Source: an uncultured Lachnospiraceae bacterium
GTDB lineage: Bacteria > Bacillota > Clostridia > Lachnospirales > Lachnospiraceae
Reading direction: 5' to 3'
NCBI GenBank assembly: GCA_910586405.1
Contig: CAJUII010000017.1
Span: 39,228 to 44,731 of the forward strand
DNA: 5,504 nt
Shown: piece by piece, positions 1 to 5,504 of the stretch
How the letters are laid out: each line of letters opens with the position of its first letter
Numbering within the stretch: position 1 is the first letter of the stretch
Translations under genes and position numbers: made by a program
The notes under the pieces: generated by a model
The model's database searches: none
What the model was told of the DNA's origin: nothing
What the model saw: only the letters and a program-made list of their open reading frames with translations

Positions 1-1299
1 CTCTTTGCACATGCGGTAGAACGCAACTGCATATCCCTGGCAGACTGCTGTGTTGTTGCAGAGCGCTGCGTAGGCGGTGTATTTGAGTGTATAGTTCTTA
101 TCTTCAAGATTAGTAAAATCATAATTTACGGTATCACAGATGTAATCGTGTATGGCTTTGACTTTCTCGTAGTCGCTCTTGCCGGACAATGCCATACCAT
201 CGAGCGCCTCATTGACTTTGGCGGTAAGCTCCTGTTCCTGTTCATAGGTGGTGTAGTATACAGGCTTGAGGAAGGCGGTGTATGTATTTGCTTCTTCATT
301 TGTGGAATATGAATAAGCATAACCTCCATGCGACCATCTCAGCGTATCGCCCTCCTGCCCGGAACATTCCTCTGTATGTGCGACGGAGGCATTAAAAAGC
401 GTTTTTGGGTATTCAGTGTGTGCGATGCCGCTGTCGTCCACAATGCTCAGCGGAATTGTTGCATAAATATCTGCTGCGCGTGCAACCATTTGGCGGCTTA
501 CGTAAGCTGCGGCGTCCTCGAGTGTATCAAAGGAGGTTTGGTCGCTTTCAGAGAGCAGGCGTATGTCCTGGTATAGGCCAAGCTGCGCCTCGATTTCATC
601 GGCGCTTATGAGACCTTCGTAAAGCGGATTGACAACAATTTCGAACGGTATGTCAGATTCTTCTGTTTCAGTCTCTGCGGTTTCGGTTTCTGCGATTTCG
701 GATTCTGTTGTGTCAGATTCTTCTGTTTCAGATTCCAAGGTCTCCGATTCCTCAGACGCTACTGTCTCCGATTCCTCGGCTTGTGTCTCCGATTCTACAG
801 TTGTTGGCTTTTCGGTTAGCGCCTCTGTCTGCTGTTCTGAGGTTTGGTCAGAGGAGTCTGTCTGCTGCTCGGAAGCTTGGTCAGAGGAGTCTGTCTGCTG
901 CTCGGAAGCTTGGTCAGAGGAGTCTGTCTGCTGCTCGGAAGCTTCATTGGCAGTTTCCGTCTGTTGCGCTGATTCGGTGTCAGCGGTCTCAGTGTTCTGC
1001 TCGGACGACTCGACGGGACCTTCCGACTGCTCTTGAGCCGTCTCGCCAGCAGCTTCTGTCTGTTCTTTGGTAGATTCTTTGGCAGATTGCGTCTGCTGCT
1101 CGGAAGTCTCAATGTGTACCTCGGTCTGCATCGAGCGTTCGGCTTCCGCTGTCTCATTTAGAAGTTCAAGGGTGTCGGTCATGGATTCATGGCGGATTGA
1201 TTCTTCTGCTGCATGAACTGGAGCGACATCGAATCCTGTTATTATGAGCATTCCTGTTAGTACAAGGCTTAGCAGCCGTCTGGGTACTATTCTTTTCAT
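1..1299 (-). CDS. Secreted transglutaminase-like domain protein with Ser/Glu/Gln-rich linker (3' end outside window)
   Basis: An open frame of 433 codons runs from the ATG at 1299-1297 to the left edge without a stop; the C-terminus is missing. The start is fixed by a GGAGGA ribosome binding site 8 nt upstream and by the signal peptide it produces: MKRIVPRR, a hydrophobic stretch (about residues 9-23), then a likely cleavage after PVHA (residue 30). There is no lipobox cysteine, so it should be secreted rather than lipid-anchored. Residues 54-216 are a disordered-looking linker with no Cys, Phe, Tyr or Trp. Residues 217-433 look globular. From about residue 370 the motifs SDYEKVKAIHDYI and AVCQGYA match the transglutaminase-like (Transglut_core) family; Cys420 is the predicted nucleophile. 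The expected catalytic His and Asp would lie beyond the window. In bacteria this fold is used for proteolysis, cross-linking or peptidoglycan-related work, so substrate and reaction are unknown. It is transcribed divergently from the ABC operon. The family call is confident; the role is not. Confidence 0.88.
   Translation of the reverse strand, partial: MKRIVPRRLLSLVLTGMLIITGFDVAPVHAAEESIRHESMTDTLELLNETAEAERSMQTEVHIETSEQQTQSAKESTKEQTEAAGETAQEQSEGPVESSEQNTETADTESAQQTETANEASEQQTDSSDQASEQQTDSSDQASEQQTDSSDQTSEQQTEALTEKPTTVESETQAEESETVASEESETLESETEESDTTESEIAETETAETETEESDIPFEIVVNPLYEGLISADEIEAQLGLYQDIRLLSESDQTSFDTLEDAAAYVSRQMVARAADIYATIPLSIVDDSGIAHTEYPKTLFNASVAHTEECSGQEGDTLRWSHGGYAYSYSTNEEANTYTAFLKPVYYTTYEQEQELTAKVNEALDGMALSGKSDYEKVKAIHDYICDTVNYDFTNLEDKNYTLKYTAYAALCNNTAVCQGYAVAFYRMCKE
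651..731 (-). repeat. 21-bp direct repeat, copies at 651-671 and 711-731
   Basis: Two identical 21-bp copies, with starts 60 bp apart, encode the ETEESD element (TETEESDTTESE and TETEESDIPFE contexts) at the C-terminal end of the linker. The 60-bp period keeps the reading frame, so the segment between them could be a 20-codon duplication that has since diverged. Confidence 0.8.
652..1140 (-). other. Low-complexity linker region of the secreted protein
   Basis: This part of the minus-strand gene encodes residues 54-216. It has two zones. The N-terminal zone (about 54-160) is rich in SEQQT/TSEQ-type motifs, so it is Gln-, Ser- and Thr-rich. The C-terminal zone (about 164-216) is dominated by SETE, EESET and ESDT motifs, so it is strongly Glu-rich. 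Lysine is rare (residues 74, 78 and 163), and no aromatic residue or cysteine occurs. Such linkers are common in secreted Firmicute proteins and probably hold the catalytic part away from the membrane or cell wall; that role is inferred. Confidence 0.85.
844..942 (-). repeat. Three perfect 33-bp tandem repeats (11-aa unit ASEQQTDSSDQ)
   Basis: Read on the minus strand, three back-to-back copies of a 33-bp unit are identical base for base and encode ASEQQTDSSDQ at residues 120-130, 131-141 and 142-152. A decayed fourth copy follows directly (TSEQQT, 826-843) with synonymous and non-synonymous changes. Related SEQQT and SEQNT motifs upstream (residues 68-72 and 99-103) suggest the linker grew by duplication. 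Identity at the third codon positions points to recent duplication or ongoing homogenisation. Confidence 0.95.
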
Positions 1300-1307
1300 A
1301 GGCTAAT

Positions 1308-1313
1308 TCCTCC
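1308..1313 (-). promoter_or_regulatory. Ribosome binding site of the transglutaminase-like gene
   Basis: Reading leftwards, GGAGGA lies 8 nt before the ATG at 1299. It decides this start over the internal ATG codons downstream, which would lose the signal peptide. Confidence 0.9.
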
Positions 1314-1328
1314 ATTTTTATTTTAATG

Positions 1329-1366
1329 TGTATATAAACTATAATTTAGTTTGGCAAAAAATGCAA
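1329..1366 (-). promoter_or_regulatory. Candidate promoter(s) for the transglutaminase-like gene
   Basis: Two overlapping sigma-A-like candidates face left in AT-rich DNA. Candidate A has a -35 TTGCCA (1352-1357) and a -10 TATACA (1329-1334) with a 17-bp spacer. Candidate B has a -35 TTGCAT (1361-1366) and a -10 TATAGT (1338-1343), also with a 17-bp spacer. A has the better -35, B the better -10. Either would give a leader of about 20-35 nt. Only transcript mapping would tell which is used. Confidence 0.5.
1336..1352. promoter_or_regulatory. Perfect inverted repeat AAACTA-N5-TAGTTT, possible operator
   Basis: The 17-bp element AAACTAtaattTAGTTT has two 6-bp arms that are exact reverse complements around a 5-bp centre. 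It lies between or over the -10 and -35 boxes of the left-facing promoter candidates, where a bound dimeric repressor would block RNA polymerase. Short AT-rich palindromes arise by chance fairly often, so this is a candidate only. No regulator gene is visible in the window. Confidence 0.35.
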
Positions 1367-1418
1367 CCATGATTTCCCAAAAACTTACATTTTATTGATT
1401 GATCGGGTCGGGGGAGAA

Positions 1419-1447
1419 TTGACAGCATCGGTAAAATCAAATACAAT
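1419..1447 (+). promoter_or_regulatory. Near-consensus sigma-A promoter of the ABC exporter operon
   Basis: The -35 box TTGACA (1419-1424) is a perfect match. The -10 box TACAAT (1442-1447) matches 5 of 6 positions, and the spacer is exactly 17 bp. Transcription would begin near 1453-1456, giving a leader of only about 22-25 nt before the ATG at 1478. The strength of the match suggests either strong basal expression or control by a repressor. Confidence 0.85.
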
Positions 1448-1464
1448 ATTCGTATAGGTGTATT

Positions 1465-1470
1465 GGAGGG
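1465..1470 (+). promoter_or_regulatory. Ribosome binding site of the first ABC gene
   Basis: GGAGGG lies 7 nt before the ATG at 1478. It overlaps the alternative TTG codon at 1463, so that TTG cannot be the start served by this site. Confidence 0.9.
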
Positions 1471-1477
1471 CGGACAC

Positions 1478-3238
1478 ATGGAACAGTTTCGGTTGATCTG
1501 GCAGTATATCAGGCGGCATAAGTGGCAGTACATTGGAGGTATCATTACCTTATTTATATTGGATTTTGCAAATCTCTATATTCCAAAGACGACGGGCGTG
1601 ATCACGGACGGGCTTGCGGCACACTCCATTGACCGAAATGGAGTGTTGTACAATATCGGCATCATACTTGGTATTGGTCTCACGCTCGCAGTGGGGCGTT
1701 TTTTGTGGCGATATTTTCTATTTGGCGCGGCGCGCGCGATCGAGCATGAGCTGCGCGACGATCTGTTTCGGCATCTGGAGACGCTGGATGTGGAGTACTA
1801 TAATGAACATAAGACGGGCGACTTGATGACGCGCTTTACGAGTGATCTGAACGCGGTGCTCATCGCCATCGGTCCCGCGGTCATCTCCGCCTTTGACGCT
1901 GTGGTGATGACGGTGATGGTCATCGCCCAGATGATGCTCTATGTCAACTTGAAGCTGACGCTGGCAGCCGTTGTACCGATGACGTTGATCGCGTTTGGGG
2001 AGCTGTACTGCGGGAAATTGATGCAGGCGCGTTTTCAGGAGCGCCAGGAGGCGCTGTCGGAGCTGACGGACTTTGTGCAGGAGAGCTTTTCGGGCGTGCG
2101 CGTGGTCAAGGCTTTTGTGCGGGAGCAGTCGCAGATCAAAGCATTTGCGCAGGCAAATGCGAAGGCGAAAAAGAAAAATCTAAGAATTGCTCAGCTAGAG
2201 TCGATTGTCATCCCTCTGCTGGATGTGGTCATCGGCGTCAGCAGTCTGCTCACGCTGCTCTATGGCGGGTATCTGGTGCTGACCGGCGAGATCACGATCG
2301 GGCGGTTTGTCGCATTTAATCAATATATTATGATGCTGGTGTGGCCGATGATCGCCTGCGGGGACGCCATCAACTCCTTTTCGCGGGGCGGCGCAAGCAT
2401 CAAACGGTTACAAGAGGTATTTGAACAGCAGCCGGAGATTGCGGACGGGAAGCATATGGCATGTGTGGAGGGACTAAAGGGCGATATCCGCCTGAACCAT
2501 CTGACCTTTCTGCACCGGGGGCACAGCGAGCCGACGCTTAAAGATATCAGCCTCGACGTCAAGGCGGGGACGACGCTTGCGGTCATAGGGCGCACCGGAA
2601 ACGGCAAGTCCACGCTGGTCAATCTGCTGCTGCATCTCTATAATACAAAGCGCGGCATGATTTTTCTCGACGGCAGGGATATCAACGATATTCCGCTCAA
2701 GACGCTGCGCGAGAACATTGCCTACGTGCCGCAGGACAATTTCCTGTTCTCAGATACCCTCAAATCCAACATTGCCTTCGGGACGGAGGACGAGGAGATG
2801 GACGAGATTGTCCGCGCGACCAAGACGGCGTGTATTCATGAGAATATCATTGCGTTTCCAGATGGCTATGACACGATCGTCGGGGAGCGCGGTGTCACGC
2901 TTTCCGGCGGGCAGAAACAGCGCAGCTCGATTGCGCGCGCCCTGAAAAAAGATGCGCCGATTCTGATTCTTGACGATGCGCTGTCTGCGGTGGACACGGA
3001 CACGGAGGAGAGAATCCTCCAGAATTTAAAGGAGAACCGGCGCGGGAAGACGACGATTCTAATCGCACACCGCATTTCCACGATTCAGAATGCCGACAGG
3101 ATTCTGGTGCTCGAGGACGGGGAGGCAAAGGAGTGCGGAAACCACAAGGAGTTGATGGCGCTCGGGGGCATTTACAAAGAAATGTTTGAGAGACAGCAGC
3201 TTGAAGCGGCAAAAAATCTTGCGGTTTCGACATTGTAA
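1478..3238 (+). CDS. ABC exporter half-transporter, YheI/BmrC/LmrC-like subunit with degenerate ATP site
   Basis: A complete 586-residue protein begins with MEQFRLIW. The N-terminal half is an ABC exporter membrane domain with six predicted helices (about residues 18-37, 57-83, 132-154, 156-176, 242-269 and 276-296). The ATPase domain starts at about 337: Walker A GRTGNGKST (371-379, Lys377), Q-loop Gln419, signature LSGGQ (475-479), Walker B ending at Asp499, D-loop SAVD (503-506) and switch His531. The residue after Walker B is Asp500, not the catalytic Glu, and the A-loop aromatic position is His346. An Asp here is typical of the degenerate-site subunit of heterodimeric exporters (LmrC, BmrC/YheI, TM287). 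Its length fits YheI-type subunits. It should pair with the third gene of the operon in the cytoplasmic membrane. Characterised relatives export drugs, but the substrate here is unknown. The operon promoter is 31 bp upstream. Confidence 0.95.
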   Translation: MEQFRLIWQYIRRHKWQYIGGIITLFILDFANLYIPKTTGVITDGLAAHSIDRNGVLYNIGIILGIGLTLAVGRFLWRYFLFGAARAIEHELRDDLFRHLETLDVEYYNEHKTGDLMTRFTSDLNAVLIAIGPAVISAFDAVVMTVMVIAQMMLYVNLKLTLAAVVPMTLIAFGELYCGKLMQARFQERQEALSELTDFVQESFSGVRVVKAFVREQSQIKAFAQANAKAKKKNLRIAQLESIVIPLLDVVIGVSSLLTLLYGGYLVLTGEITIGRFVAFNQYIMMLVWPMIACGDAINSFSRGGASIKRLQEVFEQQPEIADGKHMACVEGLKGDIRLNHLTFLHRGHSEPTLKDISLDVKAGTTLAVIGRTGNGKSTLVNLLLHLYNTKRGMIFLDGRDINDIPLKTLRENIAYVPQDNFLFSDTLKSNIAFGTEDEEMDEIVRATKTACIHENIIAFPDGYDTIVGERGVTLSGGQKQRSSIARALKKDAPILILDDALSAVDTDTEERILQNLKENRRGKTTILIAHRISTIQNADRILVLEDGEAKECGNHKELMALGGIYKEMFERQQLEAAKNLAVSTL

Positions 3239-3244
3239 AGGAGG
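3237..3244 (+). promoter_or_regulatory. Ribosome binding site of the SUKH gene
   Basis: AAAGGAGG overlaps the TAA stop of the first ABC gene and lies 7 nt before the ATG at 3252. This strong site sets the start and suggests efficient translation coupled to the end of the upstream gene. Confidence 0.92.
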
Positions 3245-3251
3245 AATTGAT

Positions 3252-3794
3252 ATGGCGATTTACGACCCAAAGGATTATGAAAAAGTGATAAACAGGATTC
3301 AGGAAAAAGTAAACGCGCTTCATATTAATATGGGCGCATGTCTTTCAGAGGAGGCGATTGCAGCGTTTGAGGCTTGCCATAAAGTCCAGCTTCCGCAGGC
3401 GTACCGGCTGTTTTTGCAGAAGGTTGGCAATGGATGCGAACATGTGTTTAATGAGCTGGAGAGCTGTCCCTGTCAAGAGCTGGCAAAGCCATTTATGCTG
3501 GATACCTTCTGGCTCTGGGAGGACGACGACAGAGAGGAAGAGCTTATTGAGGCTGACATGGAAAATAAGGTTTACCGGGGAAATATCGAGCTGGCGGACA
3601 AAGGCTGCGGCATGAGCTATCATCTGATTATCACGGGCAAATGCCGCGGAGAAGTCTGGAATTTTGCGGACGTGGGCGTCCAGCCCTGCTGTGAGCGGCA
3701 GGATTTTCTGGGATGGTTTGAGCTGTGGCTGGACGAGGGCGACGAAGCAGATTACTTTAAAGATTATGTGTATGACGAGGCAGATTTTGAGTAG
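3252..3794 (+). CDS. SMI1/KNR4 (SUKH) family protein between the two exporter genes
   Basis: A complete 180-residue soluble protein starts at the ATG at 3252, 13 nt after the stop of the first ABC gene. An upstream in-frame TTG at 3186 would lie inside that gene and has no fitting ribosome site. The SUKH fold is supported by an N-terminal helix, LSEEAIAAFE (31-40), LPQAYRLFLQKVGNG (47-61), the ELADKGCGMSYHLIITG strand-turn-strand segment (113-129) followed by GEVWNF (133-138), and a C-terminal helix FLGWFELWLDEG (152-163). There is no signal peptide or membrane helix, so it is cytoplasmic. It is very acidic, notably residues 90-104 and the last 20, and has nine cysteines including CPC (72-74) and CC (146-147). 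Bacterial SUKH proteins are mostly immunity proteins for polymorphic toxins, but many are of unknown role. No toxin is visible nearby. The family call is fairly confident; the function is not assigned. Confidence 0.85.
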   Translation: MAIYDPKDYEKVINRIQEKVNALHINMGACLSEEAIAAFEACHKVQLPQAYRLFLQKVGNGCEHVFNELESCPCQELAKPFMLDTFWLWEDDDREEELIEADMENKVYRGNIELADKGCGMSYHLIITGKCRGEVWNFADVGVQPCCERQDFLGWFELWLDEGDEADYFKDYVYDEADFE

Positions 3795-3805
3795 GAACAG
3801 ATTTT

Positions 3806-3813
3806 AAAAGGAG
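3806..3813 (+). promoter_or_regulatory. Ribosome binding site of the second ABC gene
   Basis: AAAAGGAG lies 6 nt before the ATG at 3820, within the 25-nt gap after the SUKH stop codon. The gap is too short for a separate promoter or terminator, which supports co-transcription. Confidence 0.9.
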
Positions 3814-3819
3814 ATCGAA

Positions 3820-5504
3820 ATGAAGCGGCTGCTTACATATTTGAAACCGCACCGGTGGAAAATGTTACTTTCCTCGGTGCTGGTGATTGCGCTGATCGGA
3901 GTGGAATTATACAAACCGATGATTATTGGGAATGCCATTGACAAGTATATAGGCAATGCCGGACAGCCGGGGGCATTGGGGACGCAGGAGGCGTTTGGCG
4001 GGCTTCTTGCCGCGGGGGCACTGTACGCGCTGATGCTTTTGCTGGGCTTTGTGTTCAATGCCTCCAATACATGGATTTTGCAGAATGTGGGGCAGTCGGT
4101 TATATACAAAATGCGCGAGGAGGTATTTGCACACCTGCTTGGCCTGTCCGTGAACTTTTTTAACACGCAGCCGGTCGGAAAGCTGGTGACGCGCGTGTCC
4201 AATGACACGGAGGCAGTGAACGAGCTGTTTTCACAAATACTTGCAAAACTGTTTAAAAATACAGTGAAAATCCTTGGCTTTGCGGTTGTGATGCTCTCGA
4301 TTAATCTGCGCATGGCGCTGTACTCGTTTCTTCTGATTCCGTTTGTGACAGGGCTGACTTTCTTTTTCCGGTTTCTGTCGCGGAGGGCGTACCGCATTAC
4401 GAGAAATCGCATTACGGAATTAAATACATTCTTGTCTGAGCATATTTCCGGCATGAAGCTGATACAGATTTTTGCCCGCGAGGAGGAAAAGTTTGAAGAA
4501 TTTTCAGAAAAGAGTGCGCAGCTTTTCCGGGCAAACTGGCGCGAGGTGATGATCTTTGCAGTATTTCGCCCGTCAATTTACATGCTCTCTGTCTTTGCGA
4601 TGGTGATTGTCATCGGTCAGGGAAGCGCGTCGGTGCTTGCGGGAACGGTTTCTCTGGGAACGCTGTTTGTGTTTCTCAATTATATCAGTTCTTTTTTCGA
4701 GCCGATTCAGGAGCTGGCGGAGCAGTTTGGCACATTGCAGTCGTCGCTTGCGTCTGCGGAGAAGATTTTTACGATTTTGGATGAAAAGCCGGAGATTGTG
4801 AATCCTGAACGCCCGAGAACGGTCGCGATGAACGGCCGCATTGAGTTTCGGCATGTCTGGTTTGCCTATGAAAAAGAAGAGTACATATTAAAAGATGTGA
4901 GCTTTTGCATTGAGCCGGGGGAGAAGATCGCCTTTGTGGGGGCTACGGGCGCAGGAAAGTCCTCAATTCTGAATCTGATCGGGCGCTATTATGATGTCCA
5001 GCGGGGAGAGATTTTAATTGATGGCGTGAACATCAAGGAGATTGACAAGGATGCCCTGCGGCGCGCGATCGGTCAGGTGCAGCAAGATGTGTTTATCTTC
5101 ACAGGGGATATCAAGGGCAATATCTCGCTGCAAAACGAGGACATCTCACGCGAGGAGATTGAGCGCGCGGCGCAGCTTGTGAATGCGGATTCCTTTATCG
5201 ACAAGCTGCCAAACGGCTTCGATGAGCCGGTGACGGAGCGCGGCAGCACGCTCTCTGCGGGACAGCGGCAGTTATTATCCTTTGCGCGCACGCTCGCCTA
5301 TCAGCCGACCATTCTCGTGCTGGACGAGGCGACGGCAAACATTGACACTGAGACGGAGCGCCTGATCACGCAGGCATTGGAAAAGCTGATGGAGGGCAGG
5401 ACGACGATCATGGTCGCGCACCGTCTGTCCACAATCCAGCACGCGGACAAGATCATCGTCATGCACAAGGGCGAAATCCGCGAGAGCGGCACGCACCAAG
5501 AGCT
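3820..5504 (+). CDS. ABC exporter half-transporter, YheH/BmrD/LmrD-like subunit with the catalytic Glu (C-terminus outside window)
   Basis: The frame opens at the ATG at 3820 (MKRLLTYLKPHRWK) and stays open to the right edge, giving 561 full codons. It ends in the family's usual C-terminal motif GTHQE, so probably only about 20-30 residues are missing. Predicted membrane helices lie at about residues 15-36, 58-83, 138-160, 164-184, 250-274 and 279-296. ATPase motifs are A-loop Tyr350, Walker A GATGAGKSS (374-382, Lys380), Q-loop Gln422 (VQQD), signature LSAGQ (478-482), Walker B ending at Asp502, catalytic Glu503 and switch His534. The deviating LSAGQ faces the degenerate nucleotide site of the partner, while Glu503 with the partner's LSGGQ forms the hydrolytic site. 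This is the TM288/LmrD/BmrD arrangement. It lacks the long N-terminal extension that makes B. subtilis YheH longer. It is the partner of the first ABC gene despite the SUKH gene between them. Confidence 0.95.
   Translation, partial: MKRLLTYLKPHRWKMLLSSVLVIALIGVELYKPMIIGNAIDKYIGNAGQPGALGTQEAFGGLLAAGALYALMLLLGFVFNASNTWILQNVGQSVIYKMREEVFAHLLGLSVNFFNTQPVGKLVTRVSNDTEAVNELFSQILAKLFKNTVKILGFAVVMLSINLRMALYSFLLIPFVTGLTFFFRFLSRRAYRITRNRITELNTFLSEHISGMKLIQIFAREEEKFEEFSEKSAQLFRANWREVMIFAVFRPSIYMLSVFAMVIVIGQGSASVLAGTVSLGTLFVFLNYISSFFEPIQELAEQFGTLQSSLASAEKIFTILDEKPEIVNPERPRTVAMNGRIEFRHVWFAYEKEEYILKDVSFCIEPGEKIAFVGATGAGKSSILNLIGRYYDVQRGEILIDGVNIKEIDKDALRRAIGQVQQDVFIFTGDIKGNISLQNEDISREEIERAAQLVNADSFIDKLPNGFDEPVTERGSTLSAGQRQLLSFARTLAYQPTILVLDEATANIDTETERLITQALEKLMEGRTTIMVAHRLSTIQHADKIIVMHKGEIRESGTHQE

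Larger units (their letters stand above)
1419..5504 (+). other. Predicted three-gene operon: ABC half - SUKH - ABC half
   Basis: The three plus-strand genes are separated by 13 and 25 nt, each with its own strong ribosome binding site, and no terminator hairpin lies between them. A single promoter at 1419-1447 precedes the set. The operon may continue past the right edge; its end is not visible. Confidence 0.85.

Noticed and set aside
328..611. Two short plus-strand open frames opposite the transglutaminase-like gene
   Set aside because: They lie wholly within the real minus-strand coding region and have no recognisable motifs.
844..942. Array of 33-bp repeats as a possible CRISPR
   Set aside because: The copies are contiguous with no spacers and encode an in-frame 11-aa repeat.
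629..1036. Plus-strand Ser/Val-rich open frame resembling a serine-rich surface protein
   Set aside because: It is the antisense reading of the repetitive linker of the minus-strand secreted protein. It has no ribosome binding site or signal peptide, and the minus-strand frame has clear domain evidence.
1210..1299. Twin-arginine or lipoprotein signal in the transglutaminase-like protein
   Set aside because: The Arg pair (PRRLLS) lacks the Tat consensus, and there is no cysteine before residue 312, so an ordinary Sec signal fits best.
1463..1477. TTG start giving a 5-residue longer first ABC protein
   Set aside because: This codon overlaps the GGAGGG ribosome binding site that correctly serves the ATG at 1478.
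1448..1477. bmrB-like leader peptide or attenuator before the exporter genes
   Set aside because: The predicted leader is about 24 nt, too short for a leader peptide or terminator/antiterminator hairpins, and none is seen.
2972..2977. Asp-Asp at the end of Walker B as a sign that the first ABC gene is decaying
   Set aside because: All other motifs are intact, and an Asp at this position is the normal state of one subunit in heterodimeric exporters.
3186..3251. TTG start giving a 22-residue longer SUKH protein
   Set aside because: It would lie inside the first ABC gene; AAAGGAGG at 3237-3244 points to the ATG at 3252.
2895..3323. 142-codon minus-strand open frame spanning the end of the first ABC gene
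   Set aside because: It is a shadow of two well-supported plus-strand genes, with no protein features of its own.
3804..4454. 216-codon minus-strand open frame
   Set aside because: It lies antisense to the membrane domain of the second ABC gene, has no motifs, and has no ribosome site.

Overview
The window looks like a chromosomal segment of a Gram-positive Firmicute, most likely a gut clostridium of the Lachnospiraceae type. The evidence is strong AGGAGG-type ribosome binding sites before every gene, a consensus sigma-A promoter, moderate GC content, and the style of the secreted protein (Sec signal, long Ser/Thr/Glu/Gln linker, transglutaminase-like domain). The assignment to a family is an inference; no marker gene is present.

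Layout. Positions 1-1299 (minus strand) hold the first 433 codons of a secreted transglutaminase-like protein. It runs off the left edge just after its predicted catalytic cysteine. This gene is intact and in frame, but it is easily missed because it has no stop codon inside the window. Its linker contains three perfect 33-bp tandem repeats. Positions 1300-1477 are a divergent intergenic region. It holds a near-perfect promoter facing right (TTGACA-17-TACAAT), one or two weaker candidate promoters facing left, and a small perfect inverted repeat lying in the left-facing promoter.

Positions 1478-5504 (plus strand) look like one operon of three tightly spaced genes. The first is a complete ABC exporter half-transporter (586 aa, YheI/BmrC/LmrC/TM287 type). 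The second is a 180-aa SMI1/KNR4 (SUKH) fold protein. The third is a second ABC half-transporter (YheH/BmrD/LmrD/TM288 type), cut by the right edge close to its C-terminus. The two half-transporters carry complementary deviations. The first has Asp instead of the catalytic Glu after Walker B but a normal LSGGQ. The second has the catalytic Glu but an LSAGQ signature. This is the pattern of a heterodimeric exporter with one degenerate and one active ATP site, so the two very probably form one complex in the cytoplasmic membrane. The cargo cannot be read from the sequence; characterised relatives export drugs.

The most unusual point is the SUKH gene placed between the two exporter subunits, which in the characterised systems are adjacent. 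SUKH proteins are best known as immunity proteins against polymorphic toxins, and no toxin gene is visible here. Whether this is a functional accessory of the exporter or a passenger gene is open.
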